Assembly: GCA_917880885.1 (NCBI GenBank) | Contig: OU862910.1 | Location: 11,544,710-11,608,709, forward strand | Direction of reading: 5' to 3' | Source of the DNA: Limnephilus marmoratus | Taxonomy: Eukaryota; Arthropoda; Insecta; Trichoptera; Limnephilidae | Length of the DNA: 64,000 nucleotides | In this document: positions 42,196-54,350 of the stretch, piece after piece | How positions within the stretch are numbered: position 1 is the first letter of the stretch | Layout: each line of letters opens with the position of its first letter | The notes under the pieces: model-generated | What the model was told of the DNA's origin: nothing | The model's input: the letters and a program-made list of their open reading frames with translations, nothing else | Database searches by the model: none | Program-made: the position numbers and the translations under genes

Positions 42196-43530
42196 TACAA
42201 AATTTCTATCTACAAAAATACATATCTCGAATGTGCCCATGGCAATTAGATACCTGTGTGATATGATTTTAGATTTTTTTTTTTTTGATTTTCACGGCCA
42301 AAAATTTTATGGTTATTTCCTTTTGGGGTATTATGCCGTGTTGCGCTACCTCCTCCTTTAGCCAACGTTTCGGACAGCGTTACAGTGTCCATCATCACAT
42401 CTGCCACCTGCCCTGATGATGGACACTGCCCTGACACATCTGCCCATCACACATCTGCCCTGATGATGGACACTGTAACGCTGTCCGAAACGTTGGCTAG
42501 ATACCTGTGTGTTGTTTAGAAAACCGCCTTCTTTTGAATGCAGATAAATGTTCCGTCATATCTTATTCTCGAAAGAAAAACACTATACTATATCTATACA
42601 TAATTAAAAACAATCTTTTAAATAGGGTAAATGTAATTAAAGAGAGTTTTATTAGACAGTAAGCTTCTTTTTCAATCTCACGTCGAGCACATCACGTCTA
42701 AGGCTTTGAAAATGCTAGGATTTATACTTAGAGTACATTTAAGATTCTCTACATATCATACGTCAGGAGCCACCTAGAGTATGCTTCAACAGTACGGAAC
42801 CCTCATTGTTCCACATATAAATCAAATATAGAAAGAGTCCAGAAAAAGTTTTTGAAATATGTTTCGTTTCGCATGCGAAATGATGTAAATTATGTCTCAA
42901 TGAACCTCAAAACCCTTGATCAACGCAGAAATATCAGAGACCTTGTAATGCTTTATAAGATAATCCACAATTTTATTGATAGCCCTTACCTATTACAAAA
43001 TATTAATTTCAGATGTCCAGTAAGAGTCACTCGATCTCCAGACATATTTTATATTCCTAAGAGCAATGCTAATTATCTTCAAAATGTGTTTATAAGAAGA
43101 AGCTGCAGCACTTTCAATAGATTATGCACAGACATTGACATGTTTAACACGAACCTTGCTAACTTCATAAAATTCGTAAAAAGTAATATTCAACGGAAAA
43201 CTTAATGTTTCATTAATTCCTTATCTTTCTTTTTCATTTTTCATTTTTTTTCATTTTCATTACTTTTTTTTTTTGATTTCAGCAGTTTGCATTAAATAAC
43301 CTCTTCAAAAATATTACCCTTGAAAATACATTTTTTGTAGATTTAAGTGAGTAGATGCACTTTTTCAGAACTGTTTATATTACATACATATATTGTTTTG
43401 TTTGTTTTTCTTTTTATTATGGTCTCAAATTTTTATGTCGTTATTTTATTGGTCAATGATATGACTATCTCTAACACTGTTATATATGAACTTGTAATGA
43501 CTGTTTATAACGCTAACAAATAAAATTACT
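42196..43530 (+). pseudogene. LINE fragment, second copy, interrupted by a 237-bp insertion
   Basis: It encodes ENRLLLNADKCSVISYSRK (thumb region), SHLEYASTVRNPHCSTYKS-like residues, then an intact 117-codon piece (42852-43205) with MNLKTLDQRRNIRDLVMLYK, RVTRSPDIFYIPK and a KFVKSNIQRKT end. The 3' region ends TATAACGCTAACAAATAAA. The LNADK...YSRKK and SHLEY-STVWNPH motifs are standard for this LINE group. The insertion at 42261-42497 and several frame breaks disable it. Confidence 0.8.
42261..42497 (-). mobile_element. Penelope-like / retrozyme-like insertion with hammerhead-like motifs and 14-bp TSD
   Basis: TAGATACCTGTGTG at 42247-42260 and 42498-42511 is an exact 14-bp duplication, and the LINE frame continues across. 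The insert contains, on the plus strand, CTGATGA-T-GGACA-loop-TGTCC-GAAAC (42460-42491) and, on the minus strand, an inverted near-copy (42367-42398, first C lost); a third partial copy lies between. The minus strand ends in an A-run (T-run at 42275-42286). Inverted partial ends with hammerhead motifs are typical of Penelope-like element terminal repeats; this label is inference. Confidence 0.6.
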
Positions 43531-43676
43531 ACGACGTGCCTACGAATTCGGCTGACAATGTCTTCGTAATCGATTAGCGACTACCAAAACTATAATTGTT
43601 TTTTTGTATTTAATTCGTAGAACTCCATTTAATTTTTAAATTAAATTTTTATAAAAATAAAAATATCCAAACATTG
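43531..43676. other. No gene recognised
   Basis: AT-rich spacer between the LINE end and the MITE. Confidence 0.4.
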
Positions 43677-43684
43677 TTCTAAAA

Positions 43685-43926
43685 CACTGGTTCTCAACCT
43701 GAGTTCGATCGAACCCCGGGGGTTCGGTGAGTCAGTCTCGCGGGTTCGGCGGAGGTCAAGAGCAACACCAGAATTCACACTGATTTGCAGTAAATTATAT
43801 TCATTTTTATGTTTTTGTTTGAAAATTATGTTTTAATGGTTGTGTTCATTTTATGCACCCATGTATGTTTTGAATTCATATGAAACTGGTGGGGGTCAGA
43901 ACCTCCGACAAGGTTAAGAACCACTG
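43685..43926. mobile_element. hAT MITE (CACTGGTTCTCAACC ends)
   Basis: Left end CACTGGTTCTCAACCTG; right end in reverse CAGTGGTTCTTAACCTTG. Flanked by TTCTAAAA (43677-43684) and TTCTAGAA (43927-43934), 7 of 8, fitting the hAT nTnnnnAn target preference. The inner GAACCCC-GGGGGTTC hairpin is characteristic of this widespread MITE type. 242 bp, non-coding. Confidence 0.9.
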
Positions 43927-43934
43927 TTCTAGAA

Positions 43935-45189
43935 TGTAATCTTTGTACTTCGGAATTCTCGTACTTGACCTACATAATCAGTTAGAAAATCGTGAAATAT
44001 TGGTGTTATCAAATTAAGAAAACTAAGCGACAACTGCTATCGCAATTTATTATCGATGACATGTGATGCATCTTGCTCTATATAACGGTTGATGAATAAT
44101 TGAAATCGGTGTAGTAATGTCGTGATATTGTACACATTATACGGAGTGGATATATATTTATTTTAGTGTGATAGTTGATATGAAATAATTGAAATCGATG
44201 TCTATGGCAACAAGTCTGACCGGTGTTATAAAAATAAGTAAGGCTCTATCAACCGGGCCCGAAAAGAAGAAGATGGAGAGATACGAAATTACGAATGTTA
44301 GAGGAGAGCGCTAACATTTACAGCGACAAAATCGATGCGAAAATTGCGAAAATGTTTAATAAAACACGACTCGTTTAAAGTAGAGCAAAAATCTCGCGGG
44401 CATAATCTTAAACAGCATTTAAAGAAACACTGTGATTTTTTTCTTGAAACTTGTAAAATAACTGAAAAGAACGTGTTAATAATAATTTTTGGAGCATACT
44501 TTGCGATTTTTTTCTATCGAGGGAATTTTATATAATTTGCGTTTCGGCGCGGGCAAAGTCTAGATATTATCTTCAAGAATAACATATATTTTTTTAAGAG
44601 CTTTAAAACTTACCGTGTTTAAGGGAAATATGTAATAAATCGGTACAAATCCAGGTTGCGGGCCCTTAAGAAGTCGTTACTAAATACTATGTTTAGAGAG
44701 TAAAAAAAAAAGATCTGAGGACTCCATTGCACATTGAGGCTCATCTAGTGCAGTCTATATCGATGAGTTTGGCGAATGAATATTAGGTGAACAACAGTGA
44801 ACATCGTTGATCTAAAAATTTAAAGAACACGAGATGCAAAACGTGCGGTCATGTCTATTTTTTGTTAGATAAAAATGTAAAAAAGTACTGCATCAAATTA
44901 AATTGGAATGTCAATTTCCAACCGGTTGGCAGACTAATGATTCGTATATAAATACTATCCACAGAAGCATTGAAACAGGGAGGCCAGAGAAGGTGTGGCA
45001 TTTTATCAACCACCTGATTGGCGAAATCAAAAGTCGTTATCTCTCCACAGCAAAATAACTAAATCATCGCCAAATAACTCACGTACGCCTCATACGTCAT
45101 TTACACATGTCTGGCCGTGTTGTAGGTAGCTTGAAAACAAGCTAATGGTTCCAAAATGTGAGTTAACCCCCCGGGCCTAGAATATATTC
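43935..45189. other. No gene recognised
   Basis: AT-rich. An open frame at 44335-44535 contains RKCLIKHDSFKVEQ and LKQHLKKHC, which faintly recalls a zinc-finger end but has no complete C2H2 or BED pattern. Confidence 0.35.
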
Positions 45190-45710
45190 TGTCAGATTAT
45201 TTCCGCTTTGCAACAAAATCCACATACCTAAATAGAATATTTCTGTATGTTATCAGAAAATTAAAAATATTTTCGCTTTACAATAAAATCCAAAGAAGTG
45301 GAATATTTCTGTACATATCCGAAAACTAATAAGCTGTTTTCGAAAGGTGATGAAATATGCTTTCAAATTTCATTAGTAGAAATAAACATACAATTTTTTA
45401 AATATAAAACTATTAAAGGCAAACATAAAAAAGTTTTAATAATGGCTCACCTTACGGTGGTTTTAACTAAAATGAGTGAAATTCAGAGTTTCATTTTTTT
45501 TTCTAAATTGCGGTCGAAAACTTTGATTTCATATAGAGGTATAAATTTAATTTTTTCTTTGGTTAACTTTTATATTTGAATATAAAGCATGGTGTTTTTT
45601 TTTTAATTTCTAACACCGTTTAAAGTTTAGATCACATCTATCACTACGGTAATAAGAGAGATACAACGATTTCTTTGAGACCTGTTCCCAAAGGCGAACA
45701 AATTATCCAG
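45190..45710 (+). repeat. Dispersed repeat R1, copy vi (uninterrupted)
   Basis: Contiguous R1: TTACAATAAAATCC, GAAAGGTGATGAAATATGC, CTCACCTTACGG, AAACTTTGATTTCATATAG, GTTAACTTTTATATTTGAAT and ACAACGATTTCTTTGAGACC. It serves as the empty site for the 3.6-kb transposon. A short direct duplication of the start (TTTTCGCTTT-ACAATAAAATCC) precedes it at 45222-45233. Confidence 0.7.
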
Positions 45711-46567
45711 AGGGTCCAAAAATCAACATGCATTGTGCCGAAATACTGCATAAAATTTATCAGTCTTGGTGATATGACTTGAAAAACAACACAGCCTGCG
45801 TAAACATTGCACTTCGCGTTGAAGTTTTTAGTGTCTATTGAAATACCGTACAGTCAAATGACGGCACAATGGAAAGGCCTCTAACTTCAAGGGGGTAGAA
45901 TGCATAACAAGGTATCGTGAGTTATTTTTGGATTGCTTGATAACTGATTGCATGAGGCAACCCCGTCTAATAATCCTGCCTACGGAATGTGGAATCGTAA
46001 GGCATACCTTGGCGATTTATTCGCGTACAGATGTCGCGACCTGCGATATGTGTATTGCATCGCATGCAACAACGTGTTTACACTTTACACACTTTTTACA
46101 TAACGCTATACACAAATGCATCGTAGTACCAGGTATTTGAATTATTGCAAGTGATGATTTGTTTGCTGACAGTTCAGCGGATTACGTTAATATGGCATTG
46201 TTAGAGATGGGTACTACTTGTTTGCTTACACAACAATAATGCAGTGAACGTATAGTATATATCAACAAAAGTGCATGCATAATATACACGATTAGGCAAT
46301 GACAACGTTTGAGCAGAATAACATGTTTTCAATATAAACGATTACTAATAATGTTATATCGCCAAAGTGGTCCAGAATATCAATAAATATACAACGTACT
46401 GTTGTTGTTATTTGCTGATCTGATGAAATGCTGTGAAAGTCTAATAAATGATTATTCATCCTCAACGATGGCTAATATTACAAACTGGTTAGCTCATTTT
46501 AAGATACTACGATACTTACTTTTGGATGATTTATTAGGTTAGATTTATTAGTGAGTCAGAAGTTAAT
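45711..46567. other. No gene recognised
   Basis: AT-rich, nothing identified. Confidence 0.4.
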
Positions 46568-46990
46568 AATAATAATAACGTAGTATTTAAATAGCGCAGT
46601 TTTGTGATATTTCACTTCAAGTGCGCTTAATTATAATAAACTTAAAATTAATCAAGTGTTTCTTACGAGTCCTTACAAAATACAAAATTGATTAAATAAT
46701 GTGAAACAAAGAATATACAGTTTATATAAAGCAATTCCTAAAGAACAATGTTAACAACAAGAATTCTTAAAACTAAATTATAATAAAGAATAGGAGGCAG
46801 TTTACGTTTAGAAATAATATTAACAGAGTGCACAGAGTAACAGTGTGAATATACAGTTTATACAAAGCAATTCATAAAGAACAAAATTAACAAAAGAATC
46901 ATTAAAACTAAATTATAATAAAGAATAAGAGGCAGTTTACATTTAGAAATAATAACAGAGTGTACATAAAACAATAGTGAGGAGGTAATC
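46568..46990 (-). repeat. T1 retroposon 3' end with tandem-duplicated body
   Basis: The left end is (AATAAT)n-ACGTAGTATTTAAATAGCGC, which in reverse is the GCGCTATTTAAATACTACG-(ATT)n tail. The body contains two units of about 136 bp (46711-46846 and 46847-46975), starting GAATATACAGTTTATA and including ACTAAATTATAATAAAGAAT and GAGGCAGTTTAC. Non-coding. Confidence 0.6.
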
Positions 46991-47121
46991 GAAACCAAAC
47001 AATTACCAGAAACTTGAGGAACATGGCTTATTATAGTAGATTGAAAACGAGTTAAAATTCATGAAAGGTATGATTTTTTAAATAAGTTTGTTTTTAAAGC
47101 TCTTTTGAATTCAGCCAAGTT

Positions 47122-47788
47122 CATATCGTCACTTCATTTGGATAGGGTTCTAACTTCACCTCTTCCAAGATGTGAGGTGTCAAAGTTTGCAAAGACGATT
47201 TATAATCTATCTACCAATTTACGATTTTGAGGTTGAATCTTGTGTAAAGTATTTTAATTGAATATATTTTAAAGGAAAATATTAAAAACCTACAACCAGA
47301 ACTATATGCAGCCAGTTAGGCCCTTAAGGCATAATAATTAATTGCACAAGGTTCTAATTACACTTCCCTAATGCAATTCCAAGCTAGGGCCGAGTCCTAT
47401 TTAAATATTTTCCATTACAATATGATTAACTAAAATTGTTCAATAGATTAAGAAAATTCGTCTTCGCAAATTTTGTAACCTTAAAACATGGTAGGGCGAA
47501 GTTAGAACCCTATCCAACCAAAGTGGCGAACAATAATGCGCCTCGTAATAACGATCGACTGTCAGATACCAACAAAATAGAGAGTGCAAGTGATATCAGA
47601 ATCTTGTAAATGAAATGATTATTTAAAATGCTTGATGTTAGAACGTTATTATAGATATATCTACGAAAATGATGGATCTGAAAATTATTTTGGGTATAGA
47701 AATGAGCAAAAGAAATGTCTTAACATTCAGCTCATTATTGAAAAAAAAAATCCAGTTAGAACCCTACTCTAAATGACGTGACGATATG
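47122..47788. mobile_element. Foldback-type element FB1, copy B (uninterrupted)
   Basis: The outermost ends CATATCGTCAC(T/G)TCATTT-.. are inverted repeats (47122-47150 versus 47760-47788), and GGGTTCTAACT follows on both sides. Inner arms about 47140-47290 and 47390-47530 are reverse complements, with GCAAAGACGA and TTTAAAGGAAAATATT blocks. No coding capacity. If ATAT is taken as a target duplication the element would begin CGTCAC; the palindromic ATAT makes this undecidable. About 667 bp. Confidence 0.75.
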
Positions 47789-48527
47789 TATGCGCTTCTT
47801 GTCACAAACGGATAATTAAATCGATAACGTGAACGGATCACCGTTATGAATGAGCTCGCGGTGGTAAGCAGACCCATCATAAATGGAAAACGAAGCACCA
47901 TCGTTAATATAGCTCATCGAAATATCTCGTAAGGGGAAACCATCTGTAGTTTCGACTGGAATTTGTCTGATAATATAGGGAATTCCAAAATATCTAAAAA
48001 CTCAGTTAGCAACACTATTTCAGTGTATTTTCCTATTCCCAAAATTCGGAAATGGTTACGCATGCCTATTTATACCTCAGACTTGTCTTACAGCGCGTAA
48101 ATCAATCTACGTCGGTACATACATCGATAAACAATCAGGATGAGAGCAATGAACGATAGCCATAATATAAAATACAACGAATTAAGGTCAATCTTTGTAC
48201 AATTTTGTAAAATTATAATTAATTATATCCGATGTCGGAGGCAATGGGTTTTCAGTAATCAAACCCAAGCGTAAGTTATATTTTAATTAATTTTATTGCG
48301 TTAACGGAGACCATTTCAACGCATAGCGGAGGAAAATGGGAAAATCCATGAAAATAAATAGCTGGACTCGATGATGTTGAGTTTTTGTGCCAAATTTTAC
48401 CATAGCGGCCGCTCAAGTTGATTTGTGAAAATGGCATAAAATTTACTAAAATTACTTTTAGGGTGTCTTCATATTTGCATTGTGAACTAGCCAAATAAAC
48501 CTCAAGGATAAACTAGCATCTTTACTT
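47789..48527. other. No gene recognised
   Basis: AT-rich. A 72-codon minus-strand open frame at 48276-48494 has no recognisable family. Confidence 0.4.
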
Positions 48528-48966
48528 TATTTACTCCACACAGGTCGCCCTGAGGAAAAAAATCCCTCAGGGCCTTATATCATCTTTGGGGACCTGTTTG
48601 TAGGTTTTTTTAGGGAAAGGAAATATAGAAAGTTCCGACAAGGAAAAGTTCTGAGAAAAAAATGAGGGGTGGGTAGGAATCTGGGGGTCAATGTTTCCAG
48701 GAGTGATGGATATACGAATCCATCCCTCCCACTGCGTTGCAAGACGATGGGTCAAGAGAATCTGGCTGGTGAAGTCAAAAGGTCTTCCTCAACCAGTTTC
48801 TCCCGTTCCGGCCCGCCACACAGTAGGTGGGCGAACGCATCCGCCGCCAAGCTGGACCCGGGCACTCCTGCCAAGCCTCCAAACATTGCAAACTACTCAG
48901 CGTGACCTATAGCAGGGGTTTTGGTTGTCCAATAAATGTTTCCCAGGACATACCCGCCTACCAAAT
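48528..48966 (-). mobile_element. SINE-like element S1, copy d
   Basis: Begins at left with TTTACTCCACACAGG and the hairpin CGCCCTGAGG/CCTCAGGGCC; the body follows S1a and S1b. The plus strand is open for 78 codons in the frame MGRNLGVNVSRSDGYTNPSL, the same frame that is open in the other three copies. Confidence 0.75.
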
Positions 48967-50010
48967 TGAAAATTTTTCCATGTGTTCTTATTTAGTTTCC
49001 GAATTCGATTCACTAAGTAGGGTCTCACGATTCCGATAACGCTAAGCATTTTGTTTGAATGTACGTGTAATATTTACTTCATTTATTAAAATCGTGATTT
49101 CGAATTTAAAATAAAAAAAAAACTCAATTTCATTACAGAGCTAATGGTGCCAGCACTTCCATAGTTAGCTTTAAAGTTTGCTGTTGTATTACGTTCAATA
49201 ATTCACCCCTCCCATAAGAAAATGGAATGGATTGCACAAGATGTTTCTATATTATAAAATCTATATCAAGCTGGCTCGAGATTTCAATTTCTTGTGGGCA
49301 CGTCTCACAAAGACCGTTCCAATTGGAAGAGAAAGCATTAGACTTGAATCACAAAATCTTATAGACATTTTCCTTCAATGGTCTCAATTCCGAGAACTAT
49401 TTCACAGACCTAAATAAAGCCTTTGAGATTGAGCAGCGAGCCTGTGCGGCAAAATGGTTTCGTGATTCGTTACTAAATGTCTGTTGGACGTCTGCTCCAA
49501 AGCGAGGAAATAGTAAAGGTCGTTTTTGTTCTTCGATCTTTTTTTTCTGAATGCGTCAGTCGGAATGCTTCGGCGCAGTCATTTGCCTTAATATTGTATG
49601 TCGAGTGAACAGTGTAGGGGGATCGAGTTCTTTACAGAACAGATTCTCAAACATTAATTTTAATATGTGTAAAGGAAATATATTCCATTTAAATTTGAAT
49701 CCTGTAGTGTCAGTTAGAATGCAATTATCAATTGTCACTTGTTTTGTTTTTGCTATTATTTGATTGTTAGAAGAAACCATTCAAAGAAAAGTGATATAAA
49801 TAAACATAAATGTCGTTACTTTGTTAAAAAACTTTGCAACACAAGTGTTTTATTTATAAATTAATAGAAAGGAATTAAACCTTCCAACTTATTATATATG
49901 TATCTTTAAACAATCGATAAACAACCGTGTACGTCAAAACCTTATAATAGAAACTGACATTTGACAATCATTTGTTAATTTCGGGCTCAGAATTTGTGAA
50001 GTAAAATCTT
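48967..50010. other. No gene recognised
   Basis: AT-rich, nothing identified. Confidence 0.4.
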
Positions 50011-50255
50011 CTTTCACTGTTGTGAAACTCGATGAAAGAAAAATAGCGATAGTAAAAAGAGACAAACAGATACATCTATAGAATTTTGCGTGCGAGAGAA
50101 TGAGATAGATTAATCAGTCTCTTTTTTATGCGGTGCTTCGTACCCTATCGGTCTCCTCTATTGGTGCTTCGTAGTCTCCCCACACTTGTCTACTTTAGTT
50201 TTCTGAAAGTATCACTTCTACCGCGTATGAACAACAAGATTCTATTTTTTTGTGT
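50011..50255 (-). repeat. Dispersed repeat R2, copy 3
   Basis: In reverse this reads GAAGTGATACTTTCAGAAAAC..., GACAAGTGTGGGGAGACTAC, GAAGCACC, CTATCTCATTCTCTCGC and AGATGTATCTGTTTGTCTC. It matches the copy at 10766-11010; a ~20-bp extra GGTACGAAGCACCG segment looks like a local duplication. Confidence 0.65.
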
Positions 50256-52516
50256 GAAATCGTCATGTTTATTAATCAAGTTTTTTTAAGCTTTTTTATT
50301 CATTGATTTGAGGATTACACGAATTGAGGATTTTTCGACCACCGTGCTAGGCACGTGCCCGTTTTGTGATGGTCGTAGGTGTGTATTGTAGTATCTACTT
50401 ACTAATCTTATGATTTCGGAGGAAATTTTGGTTTTATTTTAAAATAAGAGTTTTTTTTTATGTGAGTTCTACTCATCACAGAACTCCCAGCATTTAGATT
50501 AGAGGGTCAAAATTGTGAAATATCGCCCAAGGAAGCTTTACAAAGTTAGAAATTAATTTAACATACTTGTAATTATAGCCAGATAGGAACTCGCAAAAAT
50601 TAAACAAACGAAAACTGGTATATTAATATTTTAGAGATTCATGGGTTACGGAGGCTTCAGATTTGTGGGTTTAACTATCAGACATGCAAATTACAAAAAA
50701 AGACAGTAGAAAAGTAACGTTAATCGGACCAGGAACTTAAACAATGGAATTTAGTTACCTCAACAGTGTTTCATATAACACAAAAATATTACTGTTGGTG
50801 CGCCTTATCGACTCTGGAGCTGCATATAGTTTAAGAAGCACTGTCCTACAATGTAGAATACTCGAGAAAGAAAATTTAATGAGATAAAGAACAACTGAAT
50901 CCAAACAGTCTGATAATTTCATTTGTTTATTTACTAAAGCCAAATATTATTTCGCAAGGAAAGGGCTATCGACAACTAACGCAATGTTAGTAGGACTTGG
51001 TGCACACCAAAATGGAAATTAACACTTTGAGAAGAGAGTGACTCAAATCGATAAAACATTTCAGCACAATGTAAAATAAAACTAATACTGTATTCATAAA
51101 TGCTATCTTCAGACAGTATTAAAAAAATATTTGCACCTACGCACAGTCACACATTTTTCTAAAAAAATACAATGATTTTTGTACAGCCGCAAAAATGTGG
51201 ATGTAAAAAAATTACAAAAAAATGAGATTTAGGTTACGTAAGCATCGGGAATAAAATCAAATAAATATTTACATGTAAAAATCATAATCGACGTTGAATG
51301 TAGGTCGGAAAAGTACGTAGATCCATTCATAAGATTAGATTGAAGTTCGCTCTAACTAATTGAGAGGAAAGCTCGCATATGTCATAATGTCCCGCTAGGT
51401 GGATAGCATTCGCCGGTCTATTTCAGAAAATGGCACATACGCCCAAGCCGATGTCGAGAAAGTGCGCGGCGCCCGCAAAAAATTGTTTTCTTAGCGCCGG
51501 CAATGTCCGAGATCTAGTTTTTTCTAGCTGGTGGGGCCCAGACACAACAAACCATGGCCCGGGGCGCCAGCGCGGCACGCACCGACTGCTAGCTCTTCAG
51601 ACCCCACCGTCTGTCTCTGCCAACAAACCAGCTTCAGATTACATTCTTCTTTCCGTTCATTTCTTTATCATTATTTGTAACTATCATTGAATCGTGCAGA
51701 TGAAATCAAACAAGCAACTACATGAGTTATAAATGCTGTCAATAAGTCAGCTGTCATTTATTGACTACTACTAAAATACTGTAGTCAAGGTAATGGATGA
51801 CGTGCAACAAACTAAAAGAAGCAGAACAATGTAAAATATTTCCTAGATGTTTCAAACTAGAAGATGCGACCATGAAAAACTTTAATAATTGTTCATTAGT
51901 AAATTTAATTGTAGATATTATTTAAGTATGCACGCTTGTTCAGAATGTTCTTGATCCATTAAATCTTGTTTAACCGTTTTCAATGTTCCTTGCGAGTTCA
52001 TTGACGTTCACACGTCATTCATTATCGAGCAGTTTAAAAGAGCAAGGATAAATAACTCGTGGGACTAAATTGAACGTCACAACTCGCCACATCCTTGCTG
52101 AAGAAATAATATAACAGAAAAAAATAAGCTTAGAGAATTTCACAATAACATTTTAAAAATATCACATTTAAAAAATATTTTAACTAGTAAGATTTGCGAT
52201 GGAATTTTCTTGAGTAAATTCTTATTGTGTTCTTTAGTCGTCCGGAGGCGCTTTCGTTAAATATTCAACATCATAAAAATTAAGCCGCGACGAGTCAAGA
52301 ATACGCGTCATCTGCAGTGAAATACGCTCCTGAAAATATGACATGATCTCAACTATCAGCTGCTTCTCACACTTACGCACTCCAGCCGAATAACGAAAGA
52401 TACTTAATTTCTTCTTCAATAATTAAAAATTCACTTTATGGCGTCACTTTAATTTAAATCCTATACTTAATTTATTTACCCTCAGGCCCATGTTGTCGGG
52501 CGATCAAAAGAAGTCC
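50256..52516. other. No gene recognised; GC-rich patch at 51440-51620
   Basis: The patch has GCGCGGCGCCCGC (51459) and GGGGCGCCAGCGCGG (51560), which are partly inverted relative to each other, and an open frame of 86 codons with no recognisable family. Rest AT-rich. Confidence 0.35.
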
Positions 52517-53175
52517 ACTTCGCAAAAAAATCCAAATAAATCGAAAACTAAAAACTATTTTTGAAAGGTGATAAAATACGCGTTCAAATTTCATAATTCG
52601 AAATAAAATGACATTTTTTTTAAATTTTGAATGCAAACATAAATAGGTTTTAAAAATGGTTTAATCAATTTACTTTTTTTCTAACTAAAATTATTGATAG
52701 CGAAAAAAAATAACACACACATTTTATTAGGCAAATGTATTAAAAACATTATAGTCATCTCACTTTTTTGTCCAACTAACTAACCATCACGCCGTTTCCT
52801 CGCAGGGGTAGGCAGAGAGAATGGACCGTCAAACAACTCGAACTTGGCACACTCCTTACCTCTTACATCGTCTCATACATGCTCTTCCATTATTCTGACT
52901 ATTGACATGGAACGACCCAAGTATCTAATTCACTTGGTCGTGACATGTCATGTAAAAACGTTTAAGAAACAATTCCCAATGTTTCATAATTTTTCTTAAA
53001 TTGTCGTCGGAGACTTTGGATTCAAAAAAGGGGAAAATTTTAATAATTTTGCGGTTAACTTATTGATTTGAATAAAAGCGTGGTATTTTCTCTTTCTAAA
53101 ACCATGTAGATCACATTTCTAACCATGATATTAACGGAGAAAACAATTTCTATGAATTGTTCCGAAAACCAAACA
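52517..53175 (+). repeat. Dispersed repeat R1, copy vii, with an insert
   Basis: R1 from CGCAAAAAAATCCAAATAAA to AACAATTTCTATGAATTG. After CATCTCACTTTTTTG (compare 8370-8384), about 190 bp (52771-52960) is extra. The insert contains CCGTTTCCTCGCAGGGGTAG-GCAGAGAG, a motif I know from a repeated element in insect genomes. Confidence 0.65.
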
Positions 53176-53432
53176 AATTGGCCTGAGTAGTTAAATATTA
53201 AACCTGGTATATAATTGTTTTATTACGGGCGATTTTTATGAAATGTGCAGGAATTCGTGACGTTTTCGGTATAGCGTAGTAAAAGTTCAACAACAGAGGC
53301 AGTTGACATCAAATAAGGTTACAATGACGTATCAGGCTGCCAATTGATTCCAGATAAAAATACTTGCACGAATAAGGGCCACACGGCCAACTGAACTTCG
53401 AAGAAAACCCCCACAGTCGAACATGATAAACT

Positions 53433-53609
53433 GTTGACCGGACAACTCAGAATGAACTCAACTCAACACCTCATTTGAAAAGACCCTAAAAGTGAAATAA
53501 AAAAAAAATGGTTAAATAGGTTAAGTTAGGTTATGTTTCATTTTTTATAGCTTTTAATGACTTTTCAATGAGGTGTCGAGTTTAGTTAATTCCTACTTGT
53601 CATGGAACC
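53433..53609. mobile_element. Foldback MITE FB2, copy 1
   Basis: The left part GACAACTCAG-..CAACACCTCATT-GAAAAG and the right part CTTTTC-AATGAGGTGTCGAG-..TTGTCATGGAACC are inverted; the centre contains ATAGGTTAAGTTAGGTTATG. Same build as the element at 55519-55716. Confidence 0.6.
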
Positions 53610-53858
53610 GATAAACTTACTAATGAAGCCAAAGAGGTGTTATGCAGATAATAATATTTATTGAAGGAATATAGGGTAGCATTATTTCGCGTACTTAACT
53701 AAGGAAGACCATGTCATAAGATTTAACTGATGGCAAATCGATTAGTCTATGCCGTTACTCATGGTAGTGATACCAGACTAATTTCATTTTCCTAGAAATG
53801 TGTAGCTAACTTTACTAGAGAATAGGTATAAAAAACAGCCACACGCGCCACGCGGATG

Positions 53859-54350
53859 AAATTGGCAGCCACTTCTGGTCTGGAGCCCCAAAATACCAAA
53901 AAAAAACCCTGGGCACTGTGCAGAAACGGGCGGTTCGTTTGATAGATTCTCCAAACTTAACGGATTGTAGTCGTCAGAGCACAGGCGTCAGGTGGGAATG
54001 CTGTCCTTGTTCTACCGGTATTACGGTGGAAGATGCTCCGAGGAACTAGCATCATTGATCCCCTTGGCACCGGTGCACAGTCGGGAAACACGCCAAACAC
54101 GCGCCCGACGGTTGACATTAGTCACATGAGAACGAGTCGTTTCTACGACTGAGTGAAACAGCTCGACTGTTGAACGATTTGCCAGCCTCTGTGTTTCCTC
54201 CCTCCAACAACATGCATCTCTTCAAGATCCATGTTCACTCCTTCCTCTCCTCAAAAAGACCCACCACACAGCAACTTCAAACATGACATAGGCCCTGAGG
54301 AAAATAATTTTCCTCAGGGCCTCCTGTGTGGAATTAATATAAAAAAAATA
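53859..54350 (+). pseudogene. Non-LTR retrotransposon (L1-like family), 5'-truncated, copy c
   Basis: It starts within the reverse-transcriptase C-terminus (WSPKIPKKNPG in one frame), followed by ACACGCCAAACACGCGCCCGA and the AACGATTTGCCAGCCTCTGT region, shared with copies a, b and d. The 3' tail hairpin is perfect over 15 bp: AGGCCCTGAGGAAAA/TTTTCCTCAGGGCCT. A-rich end near 54342-54352. No open frame survives. Confidence 0.8.

Noticed and set aside
44220..44670. Possible TIR pair AACCGGGCCCG / CGGGCCCTTAA
   Set aside because: Match too short and interrupted, no target duplication found.
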